A stretch of 9,652 nt of DNA from CAYGJN01 sp964350135 (GTDB lineage Bacteria > Bdellovibrionota > Bacteriovoracia > Bacteriovoracales > Bacteriovoracaceae). Each line of letters opens with the position of its first letter. The first letter of the stretch is position 1. The stretch lies in assembly GCA_964350135.1 (NCBI GenBank), contig CAYGJN010000102.1, forward strand, positions 1-9,652, read 5' to 3'. Below the pieces are notes generated by a model. It worked only from the letters and a program-made list of their open reading frames with translations, searched no databases and was not told the origin of the DNA. Made by a program: the position numbers and the translations under genes. Shown in pieces: positions 1 to 7,590 of this stretch.

Positions 1-1629
1 GTTTATATCATTAATTTCCGATTGGTAAATATTAATAATGTTTTTAATTTGCTCAATATCTTTTTTTATAATTTGATTATTCTTTGCTTTGCTAATATCT
101 AGAATTTTTCCTTGAAGGTTTGCTATAGCAAGATTTGTCTTCTCTATGTCATTTTTTTTGGTCTGCTCTAGAAGATTCTCAATAGATTCTAGTTTATAGT
201 TGTAATCAAGTTTAGCTTTTTCTTTTTCTTGGTAATGCCTGTCAAGCATCGCTATATTTGATTTATTGTTACGAATATTAATTTCAGTTTGAGATAGTGG
301 ATTATTGCAAATGGGACATTCTTTAACATTGTTCTTCTCTATATAATGAGCACAATGATTGATAATACTATTAATTGTGTCTGAGTCAGATAGAAGGATT
401 TGATATTTTTCTTCTTTAGTAAGATAATCTTTTTGTAAGTTAATGCTCTCAGTTTTAAGTTTTGCAATCTCTTTTGATTTTAACTGAATATCTTTTTGAT
501 CATGTTTTAATTTTGCTAGTTTTTCAACGGCCTCGTTGTACAATTCATCTAGTTGCTCTAGATTTAACAAGCTTGTTTTTGTTAAATTGTTTTCCAATTT
601 AAGGATTTCATTATTTTTATTATTGATTTCTAAAAGTTTTTGCTCAATCTTCTTTTGAGATTGGGAGATATTATAATTTGTGTTGTGAATATCTTTATTT
701 AAAAGTTTTAAATGTTGAGTGAGCTCAATTGCTTCATTGAATTGTTCAACTTTTTCCTTGAAGTCAGCAATGAAATTACTTTGTTCTTTTTTTATGCTTT
801 CGTTTTCAAGCTTTGCTTCTAAGATTGCTTTGTCTTGAATTGATAGATTTTTTTGAGTTGTATTAAGTTGTTCATTAATTTTAAGATAGTCATTATGGAG
901 CCTTTGGAGCTCTGTTGTAAGTTTAATTTTCTCGTTTCTTTTTGCTTCTTTAGAGACGAGGTCTTCATATTGTTCACTACTTAGAAGGATCTCTTGATCA
1001 ATTTCTGCAAGTGTCTGTGTCTCTTGTGACTGAATAGAGTCAACTTCTCTTAGAATTAATTCTTGTTTTTGTCTTAATTCTTTAATCTTAGCTGTTAATG
1101 TTGAAGAGAAAAACTTCATTTTCTGATAGTGATAAAGAGACTCTAGTAAACTCTTACGTTCAGTAAAGGTACTCGTCAGATACTTGGAAAACTCTCCCTG
1201 GTTTAAAATGACTGTTTTACAAAATTGTTCAAAATCAAGTCCAATAAGATCTTGCGCTGAAGTTTCAAGTATAATATCTGTTTGGTCATCAATAAGAAAT
1301 CGTGTAAGAAGTGGCTTTTTTAATGGACTGCCATCTTTTTTTAATTTCTTACAAACCCATTGTGCTCTGTATTTCTTATTCTTATATAAAAATATAACTT
1401 CAGCCGATGCTTGTGAACTGCCCTTGCTTACAAAATCTGTCTGATTCAAATCTTTTTTATAATGACTTCCATAGAGGGCCATTGTGATTGCACTTAATAA
1501 TGAAGATTTACCTGAACCTGTAGGGCCAACGATGGCAAACAGATCATCGTCGCTTATGGCACTAAAATCTATCTGATGTTCGCCTTTAAATGATGTGAAA
1601 TTGTTAAGCTTAAGTTTAAGGAGTCTCAA
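1..1629 (-). CDS. sbcC: SbcC exonuclease subunit, ATPase (N-terminal part; gene runs off left edge)
   Basis: This is the Rad50-like ATPase of the SbcCD complex, which opens hairpins and blocked DNA ends; the nuclease partner SbcD is encoded just upstream. The 543 visible codons show a Walker A motif (GPTGSGKSS, about residues 35-43) in a typical SMC/Rad50 N-lobe. A Q-loop (LNQGEF, about 142-147) follows, then a Lys/Glu/Gln/Leu-rich coiled coil from about 165. The coil ends in a CPIC zinc hook at 438-441, where a second coil begins. The C-terminal lobe with signature and Walker B lies outside the window. The frame is unbroken from start to edge. I chose the TTG at 1629-1627 because it gives the canonical MRLLKLKLNNFTSF opening and has GGAGG nine bases upstream; no in-frame ATG precedes the P-loop. 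It overlaps the end of sbcD by 14 nt, indicating translational coupling. Family assignment is secure. Confidence 0.95.
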   Translation of the reverse strand, partial: MRLLKLKLNNFTSFKGEHQIDFSAISDDDLFAIVGPTGSGKSSLLSAITMALYGSHYKKDLNQTDFVSKGSSQASAEVIFLYKNKKYRAQWVCKKLKKDGSPLKKPLLTRFLIDDQTDIILETSAQDLIGLDFEQFCKTVILNQGEFSKYLTSTFTERKSLLESLYHYQKMKFFSSTLTAKIKELRQKQELILREVDSIQSQETQTLAEIDQEILLSSEQYEDLVSKEAKRNEKIKLTTELQRLHNDYLKINEQLNTTQKNLSIQDKAILEAKLENESIKKEQSNFIADFKEKVEQFNEAIELTQHLKLLNKDIHNTNYNISQSQKKIEQKLLEINNKNNEILKLENNLTKTSLLNLEQLDELYNEAVEKLAKLKHDQKDIQLKSKEIAKLKTESINLQKDYLTKEEKYQILLSDSDTINSIINHCAHYIEKNNVKECPICNNPLSQTEINIRNNKSNIAMLDRHYQEKEKAKLDYNYKLESIENLLEQTKKNDIEKTNLAIANLQGKILDISKAKNNQIIKKDIEQIKNIINIYQSEINDIN

Positions 1630-2776
1630 GGTTAATTTCCTCCACTAAACTAATAAACTCTTTATAGATAGGTGAGCTTTTATCTAATTCTAGCTCATAT
1701 TTATCTTTTGCAAATTCAATAAAGATATCTTCTATATCTTGGTAATAGTTTTTTGAGATTTTGTTCTCTGAACCTTCTTTTTTAAGTAATTGCTGCAAAC
1801 TAACCAATGTAATATTAGTGTTATTGATAAACTTTGTAATATATTCTGCAATTCCAGTAGTAGGCTCTGTAAGTTCAACTGTTAGATCGAGTAGTACAGG
1901 GAGTGTGGAAGTTTTTAAAGACTCAAGGTTTTTTTCCAAATCAGAATATTTAATTTTCAGTCTTTGTAGGTTTATCCATTTAGGAAGTATTAATTTTTCA
2001 ACCTGGCAAACAGAGTTTTCAAAACTTATAAAATTAAATGATTTTGAGTCTGATTCATTAAAATGAAAAGGAAGAGGGGAACCTGAGTAATATATTTCAC
2101 TTTTTTTAGAAATTTTTTGATATTTATGAATATGTCCAAGAGCACTATAGTCAAAGTTCTCTTTAAGGTGTTTCGTAGAAATACTTTCTACTCCAGAGAG
2201 AGAAATGAAATGTTCACTACCTGCGGCCTCATATTCACCAAAAAGATGATGGCCCATAAAGAGTTTAGGTTTTTTGGAATCTAATTGCTCAGATGCCTTA
2301 TCCATAAAAGTATTTACAAGTTCACTAAGATCTAGGTTTCCAAACTCTGATTTCCATTTTGATATTTCATGGGCCCTGAAAAATGGCATTGTAACTAAAC
2401 CAAAATCTTCAAATTGATGAATATGCTTTTTATAATCTTCTTTTAACTGGCCTACGATTAATATCTTTTCAGGGTCTAATAAAGGAAGAACTGTCTCTAG
2501 AAAATAACCACTGTCATGATTACCACCAATAAGAATAATTTTTTTAACTTGAGTTAATTGTAATTCAGATAAAAAATTATAGAAAATTTTGATAGCGTCA
2601 TGTGAAGGTCGTGGTCCGTCAAAAATATCACCGCTTATAAGGAATATATCAATTTTGTTTTTCTTTAAATATGTGAGAGTCCAGTCCATGAGCTCTTTTT
2701 GTTCAGACAAACGGCATTGGTTATATAGCTTTTTGCCAATATGCCAATCGCTTGTGTGAAGAACTTTAAGACTCAT
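1616..2776 (-). CDS. sbcD: SbcD exonuclease subunit (Mre11-like metallophosphoesterase)
   Basis: This is the nuclease half of SbcCD, acting on DNA ends and hairpins with SbcC. At 386 residues it is close to the usual SbcD length of about 400. All metallophosphoesterase motifs are visible in order: DWH (residues 10-12), GDIFD (49-53), GGNHDSG (84-90), MGHH (174-177) and LGHIH (213-217). These supply the dimanganese ligands and the catalytic histidine. The C-terminal third is the weakly conserved capping/SbcC-binding part. The ATG overlaps the ricT stop as ATGA (2773-2776), with AGGAG about 12 bases upstream, inside ricT. Its own end overlaps the sbcC start. Order and overlaps imply translation from the long minus-strand message. 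Nothing looks damaged. Confidence 0.97.
   Translation of the reverse strand: MSLKVLHTSDWHIGKKLYNQCRLSEQKELMDWTLTYLKKNKIDIFLISGDIFDGPRPSHDAIKIFYNFLSELQLTQVKKIILIGGNHDSGYFLETVLPLLDPEKILIVGQLKEDYKKHIHQFEDFGLVTMPFFRAHEISKWKSEFGNLDLSELVNTFMDKASEQLDSKKPKLFMGHHLFGEYEAAGSEHFISLSGVESISTKHLKENFDYSALGHIHKYQKISKKSEIYYSGSPLPFHFNESDSKSFNFISFENSVCQVEKLILPKWINLQRLKIKYSDLEKNLESLKTSTLPVLLDLTVELTEPTTGIAEYITKFINNTNITLVSLQQLLKKEGSENKISKNYYQDIEDIFIEFAKDKYELELDKSSPIYKEFISLVEEINLETP
1639..1643 (-). promoter_or_regulatory. Shine-Dalgarno sequence of sbcC, inside sbcD
   Basis: GGAGG on the minus strand, nine bases before the TTG at 1629. It lies within the last codons of sbcD and decides the start of sbcC, which would otherwise be missed because no ATG is near. 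Confidence 0.8.
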
Positions 2777-3996
2777 TTTGAAGAATCACTCCTGTCTTTA
2801 TTTTTGCGAGGCCTTTTATTTTTAAAAGGATTATTTCTATGAGTTGACTCTTTTTTCTTTTGATCAACTGGTCGATCGTTTTCTTGTCTTTGGGGACGAG
2901 GATGCCTGTTTTCTACTTTCTTTTGATGTGGCCTTCTCTCTTGGGTTGATGGTTGGTCTTCATAACTATCATAATCATCAAAAAACTCAGGTGAAATATT
3001 ACTTTGGGCCTCTTCAAGACCAATAACTTTATCTCTTTCACTTGAAATATTTTGGAATCTCTCAGGGAATCTCCAGCCATCTTTTGGTCGAGATTTTTTA
3101 GGATCAAATTGATTAGCGCTATATCTTCTAAAGATCCCTTGATCAGTCAGCATATCAAATTGTTCAATAATTATATTCAGTGATGTGACTTTTCCTGTGT
3201 CACCATTTAATACTTGGATAAACTCACCTTCTTGAGGTAGACGAGTTCTTTTCTCTTTATAAACTTCCTCTTCATAAGCTGTACAGCATTTAAGTTGACC
3301 ACATAGTCCATTAAGCTTACTTGGTGTAAGAGTAAGGTTTTGTGTTTTTGCCATTTTTATATTTACATTTCCATAACGAGTTAAAAAAGATGAGCAACAA
3401 AACTCTCTTCCACATGGTCCAAGTCCACCAAGTGCAGCGGATCTCTCCCTTGCTGAAATTTGTCTAAGCTCAATTCTCATTTTTAGATTACTTACAAGGT
3501 CTTTGACTAGAGATCTGAAATCCACTCTTTCAGGTGCAGTAAAATAAAAGACAGCTTTTTTACCATAAGCAGTTAACTCAACATGAGTTACATTCATAGC
3601 AAGTTCATGTTTTCTTATTAGATCTTTACAAAGATCTTCCATTTCTTTTTCTTTAGAAAGACTCTCGTCTTGTTTGAAATTATCTTGTTCACTTGCAACT
3701 TTAGAAATGGTCTTTACAGGAAGCATTTCTTCTCTAAATTCAGCTTCATATGGAAATGAGTTGATGTAGCCAACGGCCATCCCTCTATCACTTAAGGCCA
3801 CAACTTTTTGACCATAGGAATAATGTCTTTTGCCAATTAGAAATGGAAAGGATTTTGCGTGACCAGGGAACCTGACTCTAATAAATCTTAGGACTTGTCC
3901 TGGTTTAAAATTATGCTTTTTGTCTTCTTCGAGATTTTCAATCTCTTTAGGCTCTGTTTCTTGTTCTGAGCTTTCAACTATATCCATATACTTCAC
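2773..3996 (-). CDS. ricT: RicT/YaaT-type PSP1 domain protein
   Basis: PSP1-family protein related to B. subtilis RicT (YaaT). In that species it forms an Fe-S complex with RicA and RicF that acts with RNase Y in mRNA maturation. The core spans about residues 30-300. It carries the hallmark cysteines GPCGREFCC (C195, C200, C201) and LCGQLKCC (C232, C237, C238), with one further Cys at 123. Residues from about 340 to 407 are a disordered, strongly basic tail rich in Arg, Lys, Pro, Asn and Gln, absent from the compact B. subtilis protein. No RicA or RicF partner is visible here. The start is uncertain: GTG at 3996 gives 407 residues, while ATG at 3987 gives 404 (MDIVESS); neither has a strong Shine-Dalgarno sequence. 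It follows holB by 35 nt and overlaps sbcD by 4 nt. The tmk-holB-ricT order resembles that of Firmicutes. Family call is strong; the RNA-processing role is inferred. Confidence 0.92.
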   Translation of the reverse strand: MKYMDIVESSEQETEPKEIENLEEDKKHNFKPGQVLRFIRVRFPGHAKSFPFLIGKRHYSYGQKVVALSDRGMAVGYINSFPYEAEFREEMLPVKTISKVASEQDNFKQDESLSKEKEMEDLCKDLIRKHELAMNVTHVELTAYGKKAVFYFTAPERVDFRSLVKDLVSNLKMRIELRQISARERSAALGGLGPCGREFCCSSFLTRYGNVNIKMAKTQNLTLTPSKLNGLCGQLKCCTAYEEEVYKEKRTRLPQEGEFIQVLNGDTGKVTSLNIIIEQFDMLTDQGIFRRYSANQFDPKKSRPKDGWRFPERFQNISSERDKVIGLEEAQSNISPEFFDDYDSYEDQPSTQERRPHQKKVENRHPRPQRQENDRPVDQKKKESTHRNNPFKNKRPRKNKDRSDSSK

Positions 3997-4031
3997 TGTG
4001 CTTTTTTATAAAATAATAAACGAGCCTCTCT

Positions 4032-4775
4032 TTAATGATTCACGAAGTCAATATTCATTGCACTGTGAACAAGCCCCAATAAACGTCCAGATGTAAGTGG
4101 ACCAGTCATTAGTTCGTTTTGAGCTTTTTCTACTTCATAAAGAAATTCTTGTTTAGCGTCAAAACTCTTTAATTGATCAGATTTTTGTATGAGAAATCGT
4201 ATGAAATTAGACTGACTGCCTTGATTTTTAGCTTCTGTTAAAAATTGTAATGAAGAAATTTGTTCAGCAATATATTTTTCTATCAATGGGTTATAGGTTT
4301 CTTGTAAGTCAGTTGTAATTTCTTTTTTGAGTTTAATTTTAATGGCCCTACTCTCAAGTGTATCCATTAAATTACTGCTGGTTGTATTCATTAAAAAAAT
4401 GGTTGTTTTAGTAATAGGCTCTTCTAGAGATTTAAGCAATTTATTAATAATTATACTAGTTAAACAATCGGCCCTGTCTATAATAATAAAACGATGATCT
4501 TTTTCATAAGTGTTATAGCTTAAAAATTGAAAAAAAGGTTCAAACTCAACAGTTTTAAATTGTGTTCCTTGTGCTCGTATAATTAAAACATCGATAAAAG
4601 GGTTTGATTCAAAACTAAACCTCTTATTATCTTGATAGCTTTCATTGATGAAATAGCTTAACCATTCTTTGGTTTGTTCTTGCCCACCACTTAGTATGCA
4701 AAAATGATGGAGGGCCTTTTGCTTGAGCTTTTTAAGCAGAACATCAGCAATGTCTTGATCATAAGTATTAATCAT
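4032..4775 (-). CDS. holB: DNA polymerase III delta prime subunit (clamp-loader AAA+ protein)
   Basis: Clamp-loader subunit that helps load the sliding clamp on primed DNA. Visible AAA+ elements are a degenerate P-loop (SGGQEQTKE, residues 29-37, with K36 kept but the following Ser/Thr replaced by Glu), a Walker B-like FIIIDRAD (96-103), the clamp-loader motif LLKSLEEP (113-120) and SRAIKI (142-147), the counterpart of the SRC motif. The four-cysteine zinc module between Walker A and B found in many DnaX and delta prime proteins is missing. At 247 residues it is shorter than the usual 300-340, with a reduced collar domain. The degenerate P-loop argues for delta prime over the ATPase subunit DnaX, and position next to tmk is typical of holB. 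The ATG overlaps the tmk stop (ATGA, 4772-4775), with AGAAGG four bases upstream. Confidence 0.88.
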   Translation of the reverse strand: MINTYDQDIADVLLKKLKQKALHHFCILSGGQEQTKEWLSYFINESYQDNKRFSFESNPFIDVLIIRAQGTQFKTVEFEPFFQFLSYNTYEKDHRFIIIDRADCLTSIIINKLLKSLEEPITKTTIFLMNTTSSNLMDTLESRAIKIKLKKEITTDLQETYNPLIEKYIAEQISSLQFLTEAKNQGSQSNFIRFLIQKSDQLKSFDAKQEFLYEVEKAQNELMTGPLTSGRLLGLVHSAMNIDFVNH

Positions 4776-5422
4776 AGGACCTTCTTAAGATCATTAATTA
4801 TTTCATTAAAGACAGTTTCAGTTGATGCATTACCAGAGATAAGTTTAACTCTTTTTGGGAATTCTTTAGCGCAATAATCTAGACCAAGTTTAATCTGTTC
4901 ATAATAATCAATAGATTTTGATTCAAAATAGTCTTGTTCCTCTCCACGTATTTGCATTCTTTCAAGAGATTTTTCAACAGAGATACTAAGGTAATAGGTT
5001 CTGTGAGGCATATAGCAAAGAGGTTCATACTGATGAATATCAATGATTGTCTTTGCCCCAAGTCTTGCTCCAAATCCCTGATAACTAATACTGCTGTCAA
5101 TAAATCTATCGGCTATGATAACTGTATTTTTATCTTGTAGAGCAGGAAGAATTTTTTCTTGAATAAGTTGTGCCCTCGATGATGCAAAAAGATAGGCCTG
5201 GGCCATTGGAGCAAGCTCTGATTTACTCTCTAGAATTGCAGTTCTTAAATGTTCTCCAAAAACTGTTCCTCCTGGTTCTCTATAGACCATGACCTCGTAA
5301 CCTAGTTGTTCTAGGTAATCCTTAAGCTTTTCAATTTGAGTGGTTTTACCAGCGCCCTCGATGCCTTCAAAAGAGATAAAGCGGCCTGGGCCTTTAATAG
5401 TCTGTAGTTTTGTGGAACTCAT
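4772..5422 (-). CDS. tmk: Thymidylate kinase (dTMP kinase)
   Basis: Cytosolic enzyme that phosphorylates dTMP to dTDP with ATP, an essential step to dTTP. At 216 residues it has the normal length. Visible motifs are the P-loop FEGIEGAGKTT (18-28), REPGG (48-52, dTMP binding), DRFIDSSISYQG (105-116, the DR motif plus the thymine-binding region) and a LID segment RMQIRGEEQDYFE (155-167). A basic LID with no basic residue in the P-loop resembles the E. coli-type (class II) enzymes. The ATG at 5422 is the only reasonable start before the P-loop, yet the bases before it (TTTTTACCCC) give no Shine-Dalgarno match. The preceding gene ends 28 nt upstream, so reinitiation or an unstructured leader may be used. 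It overlaps holB by 4 nt. Confidence 0.97.
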   Translation of the reverse strand: MSSTKLQTIKGPGRFISFEGIEGAGKTTQIEKLKDYLEQLGYEVMVYREPGGTVFGEHLRTAILESKSELAPMAQAYLFASSRAQLIQEKILPALQDKNTVIIADRFIDSSISYQGFGARLGAKTIIDIHQYEPLCYMPHRTYYLSISVEKSLERMQIRGEEQDYFESKSIDYYEQIKLGLDYCAKEFPKRVKLISGNASTETVFNEIINDLKKVL

Positions 5423-5450
5423 GGGGTAAAAATAACATGAGAGTTAATTA

Positions 5451-6611
5451 TTAGAAAGAGACTTCGTTCTCAAGACCTTCTTCTTCCCCAGCATCTTCAG
5501 ATAGTTCGTCTAGTTCTCCAATATCTTCTTCAATAGGAGTCTGGTCCTCTAGTGCGATCTCTTCATTTTCATCAACGTTTTCAACGCCTTGCTCCTCAAG
5601 AAGTTTAATCTCTTCAAGCTCTGTATCAGGGTCTAATTGTTCTTTTTCTCTGCCTTGAGTATGAAAATTTTTAAAAGTCGAGGTGTCTTCAAAAGGCGTC
5701 TTTTTAAGCTGGCCAGGCTCTAGTTTGGTAGCACTTGGAGTTCTTTTAATATTTGCCTGAATCTCAATAGGCTTTGCTTCAGCTATAGGTTCAGCTTTCT
5801 TTAATGCTTTAGTTTCAAGCGGTTTTTTGTCATTTTGTACTTTAGCTTTTGAACCTGTTTCATCACTTGCAGTATTATCGAAGCTATTACTTTGGTAAAG
5901 ATAGAAAAAAATTGCGAATAATAAAGAGACTATAACTGTAATAGTAAGGCCCTTATTTGAGCTATTGCCCTTATTTATACTCTCCTCATATTCTGGATCG
6001 ACTTCTAAATTAATACCATCATTGCGATACATTATTTGTCCAAAGATGGCCTCTTGTCTGTCTTGATGGGCCCTTTTTTTAAAGAGCTCTTCTTTTGTTG
6101 ATGACAAAATACTTCTATTTGGAATTTGAGGTAGATCTTCTTTAGTGGTTCTTCTATCAAAATATTCAAACCTATGAACCTTTGACCAAGTTTTACCACC
6201 ATCTGTACTTAATTCATCTGAGAATACAATTTGAGAGCTTGAAAGTTTTTCTAAAATTTCCTCTGCAGTAAAAGGTCCTTTTGGTCTTCCGAGTTCTAAG
6301 ACATGAAAAGACTCTGATGAATTAATCGCTAAAGGAGTTTCAATTAGCTGTGGCTTTCTCTTGGAGAAAATAGCATATGAATGTAAGGCCTTCCATTGTC
6401 TTTCTTGCTGATTAGCGGCCATTGTATTAAGTGGAAAATCTTCATTTGCAATTAGATACTCTTTTAAATTATCTAAAGAATATGGTCCTTGAGGCTCATT
6501 ATTAATAAGTAGAAACCAAATCTCAGAGTTTTCTAAACCCAGAATTTCTAGGTCCTTCTCAGCAAGGATTTCTAGGTCAATATTCTTTAATTTATAAGAC
6601 TGGTTACTCAT
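5451..6611 (-). CDS. Tandem GYF-domain single-pass membrane protein with acidic tail, function unknown
   Basis: No named gene is recognised. The 386-residue protein has two N-terminal GYF_2-like repeats. The first spans about residues 30-82, with WFLLINNEPQGPYSLDNL then QWKAL. The second spans about 101-152, with LGRPKGPFTAEEIL then GGKTWSKV. A charged linker leads to one membrane helix (about 221-239, GLTITVIVSLLFAIFFYLY). A Lys/Ala/Pro/Glu-rich stretch (about 255-305) and a very acidic, Glu/Asp/Leu-rich end (325-386) follow, both probably disordered. There is no signal peptide, so the GYF domains are probably cytosolic and the tail periplasmic. GYF domains generally bind proline-rich peptides. 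The gliding-machinery protein GltJ/AgmX of Myxococcus also has a cytosolic GYF domain before a membrane helix, which is only an analogy. It is first in the tmk-sbcC unit, with GGAG at 6617-6620 five bases before the ATG. Confidence 0.85.
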   Translation of the reverse strand: MSNQSYKLKNIDLEILAEKDLEILGLENSEIWFLLINNEPQGPYSLDNLKEYLIANEDFPLNTMAANQQERQWKALHSYAIFSKRKPQLIETPLAINSSESFHVLELGRPKGPFTAEEILEKLSSSQIVFSDELSTDGGKTWSKVHRFEYFDRRTTKEDLPQIPNRSILSSTKEELFKKRAHQDRQEAIFGQIMYRNDGINLEVDPEYEESINKGNSSNKGLTITVIVSLLFAIFFYLYQSNSFDNTASDETGSKAKVQNDKKPLETKALKKAEPIAEAKPIEIQANIKRTPSATKLEPGQLKKTPFEDTSTFKNFHTQGREKEQLDPDTELEEIKLLEEQGVENVDENEEIALEDQTPIEEDIGELDELSEDAGEEEGLENEVSF

Positions 6612-6683
6612 GACTACTCCAGGCCTTTAATAGGGCACTAAGAGTATCGGTCGGTTTTAGAGGAAATTTAAATTATTTAGTAA

Positions 6684-6710
6684 TATAGCGGAGTATAAAA
6701 CTCCGCTATA
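6684..6710 (-). terminator. Hairpin after the outer-membrane gene, probable terminator
   Basis: A perfect 11-bp inverted repeat (TATAGCGGAGT / ACTCCGCTATA) with a 5-nt loop begins 13 nt past the stop codon of the beta-barrel gene. The bases beyond it on the minus strand are A/T-rich (TTACTAAATAATTTAAATTT), but there is no clean run of T, so termination may be partial. It separates this gene from the minus-strand unit below. No comparable tract follows it on the plus strand. Confidence 0.6.
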
Positions 6711-6723
6711 GAGGTATTGGGTC

Positions 6724-7581
6724 TTAGAATGCAGTTATGCTGTAAACAAACTCATAATTGATGATATCTTTAGCTTGGTTATAAGGAAGAAAAGTTCTGT
6801 TATCGTTAGATTTTAGCCAAGTATAATAAATACCAACTGAAAATGATTGGTAATCATTTATTGTATGAGCATAAGTAGGAATGATTTGGAATCTATTATT
6901 AAGAGAACCTGCTCTTTCTTTATAATAATTTTGCTCATAACGAAGAGTAAAATCAATAGAGTTATTATCATCAATTGCATAACTAGGAATAAGGTATGCT
7001 CTTAATCTCTGTGTTTTTCTTGTATCAACCTTAGATGAGCTACTAGAAAGGTCTAGGTCATTATTTGAGCCAGCAATAAAATATGTATGGCGAAGATAAG
7101 GTATGATTTTAAAATTTGGAGTTAGTTTTCTCGTTACATATAATCTGTTTTCAATAAAGCCTTGGTTAACATCTTGATTATTATTATGGCCGTAATAAAA
7201 TCTATAACGTGCACTTACACCATGATCATCATCATTTAAAATATTTGATCTTTGGTATCTAAAAGTAAGTGAGTCATAAGTATTATGAATCTCTCCTGAG
7301 TCTGGAAAATACTCTGCTGGTTTATAAGTTGTTGGAAGGTAAGCTGATAGTTGAAGGGCATCATCATCAGTGAGTTTATAATCAAGGTTTAGATAATGCT
7401 CAAATAAGCCTCCTCTAACTTGACCTGTGCTATCTCTTAGCTCATAGACTGCCAAATCATAACTGGCACTAAATGGACTTGCTTTAAGCTTGGTCCAAAG
7501 ACTTCCCATGGTCGAAGTTGAAGTTGCTGCAAATGAGCTCATGGCAACAGCGGCCATCATAAGAACTAATACTTTTTTCAT
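6724..7581 (-). CDS. Small outer-membrane beta-barrel protein, function unknown
   Basis: Secreted protein of 285 residues. The signal peptide is clear: MKK, a hydrophobic core (VLVLMMAAVAM), and a probable cut after SFA at residue 18. The mature part alternates aromatic/hydrophobic and polar residues in roughly 10-12 amphipathic strands. Examples are HYLNLDYKL, LQLSAYLP, VSARYRFYYGH, FRLRAYLIPSY-like segments, IDFTLRYEQNYY and FSVGIYYTWL. They are joined by short Asp/Asn-rich turns and longer loops. The last strand ends YEFVYSITAF, with the C-terminal Phe expected of a BAM beta-signal. Size and strand count resemble small monomeric porins such as KdgM/NanC, but I see no specific similarity. 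The frame stays open to a TTG at 7593, but GGAGG there is the ribosome site for ATG 7581. It is probably transcribed alone, divergently from the LPS genes. Confidence 0.8.
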   Translation of the reverse strand: MKKVLVLMMAAVAMSSFAATSTSTMGSLWTKLKASPFSASYDLAVYELRDSTGQVRGGLFEHYLNLDYKLTDDDALQLSAYLPTTYKPAEYFPDSGEIHNTYDSLTFRYQRSNILNDDDHGVSARYRFYYGHNNNQDVNQGFIENRLYVTRKLTPNFKIIPYLRHTYFIAGSNNDLDLSSSSSKVDTRKTQRLRAYLIPSYAIDDNNSIDFTLRYEQNYYKERAGSLNNRFQIIPTYAHTINDYQSFSVGIYYTWLKSNDNRTFLPYNQAKDIINYEFVYSITAF

Positions 7582-7585
7582 TTTT

Positions 7586-7590
7586 CCTCC
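7586..7590 (-). promoter_or_regulatory. Shine-Dalgarno sequence of the beta-barrel gene
   Basis: GGAGG on the minus strand, four bases before the ATG at 7581. It fixes the start there and rules out the upstream in-frame TTG at 7593, which would place the ribosome site inside the coding region and put four extra residues before the signal peptide. Confidence 0.85.

Noticed and set aside
1184..1444. Plus-strand open frame of 86 codons
   Set aside because: It lies antisense to the conserved Q-loop region of sbcC, shows no recognisable domain and is only a shadow of the minus-strand gene.
1..1629. Possible frameshifted or decayed sbcC
   Set aside because: Translating the whole stretch from TTG 1629 gives one continuous frame with P-loop, coiled coil and zinc hook; it is simply cut by the window edge.
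1761..2066. Plus-strand open frame of 101 codons
   Set aside because: Antisense to the C-terminal part of sbcD; composition follows the complementary coding strand and there is no independent ribosome site worth noting.
2844..3107. Open frames on both strands overlapping the end of ricT
   Set aside because: They cover the low-complexity basic tail of ricT, where skewed codons easily give spurious frames.
4879..5140. Short open frames on both strands within tmk
   Set aside because: tmk is intact with all motifs, so these are out-of-frame shadows.
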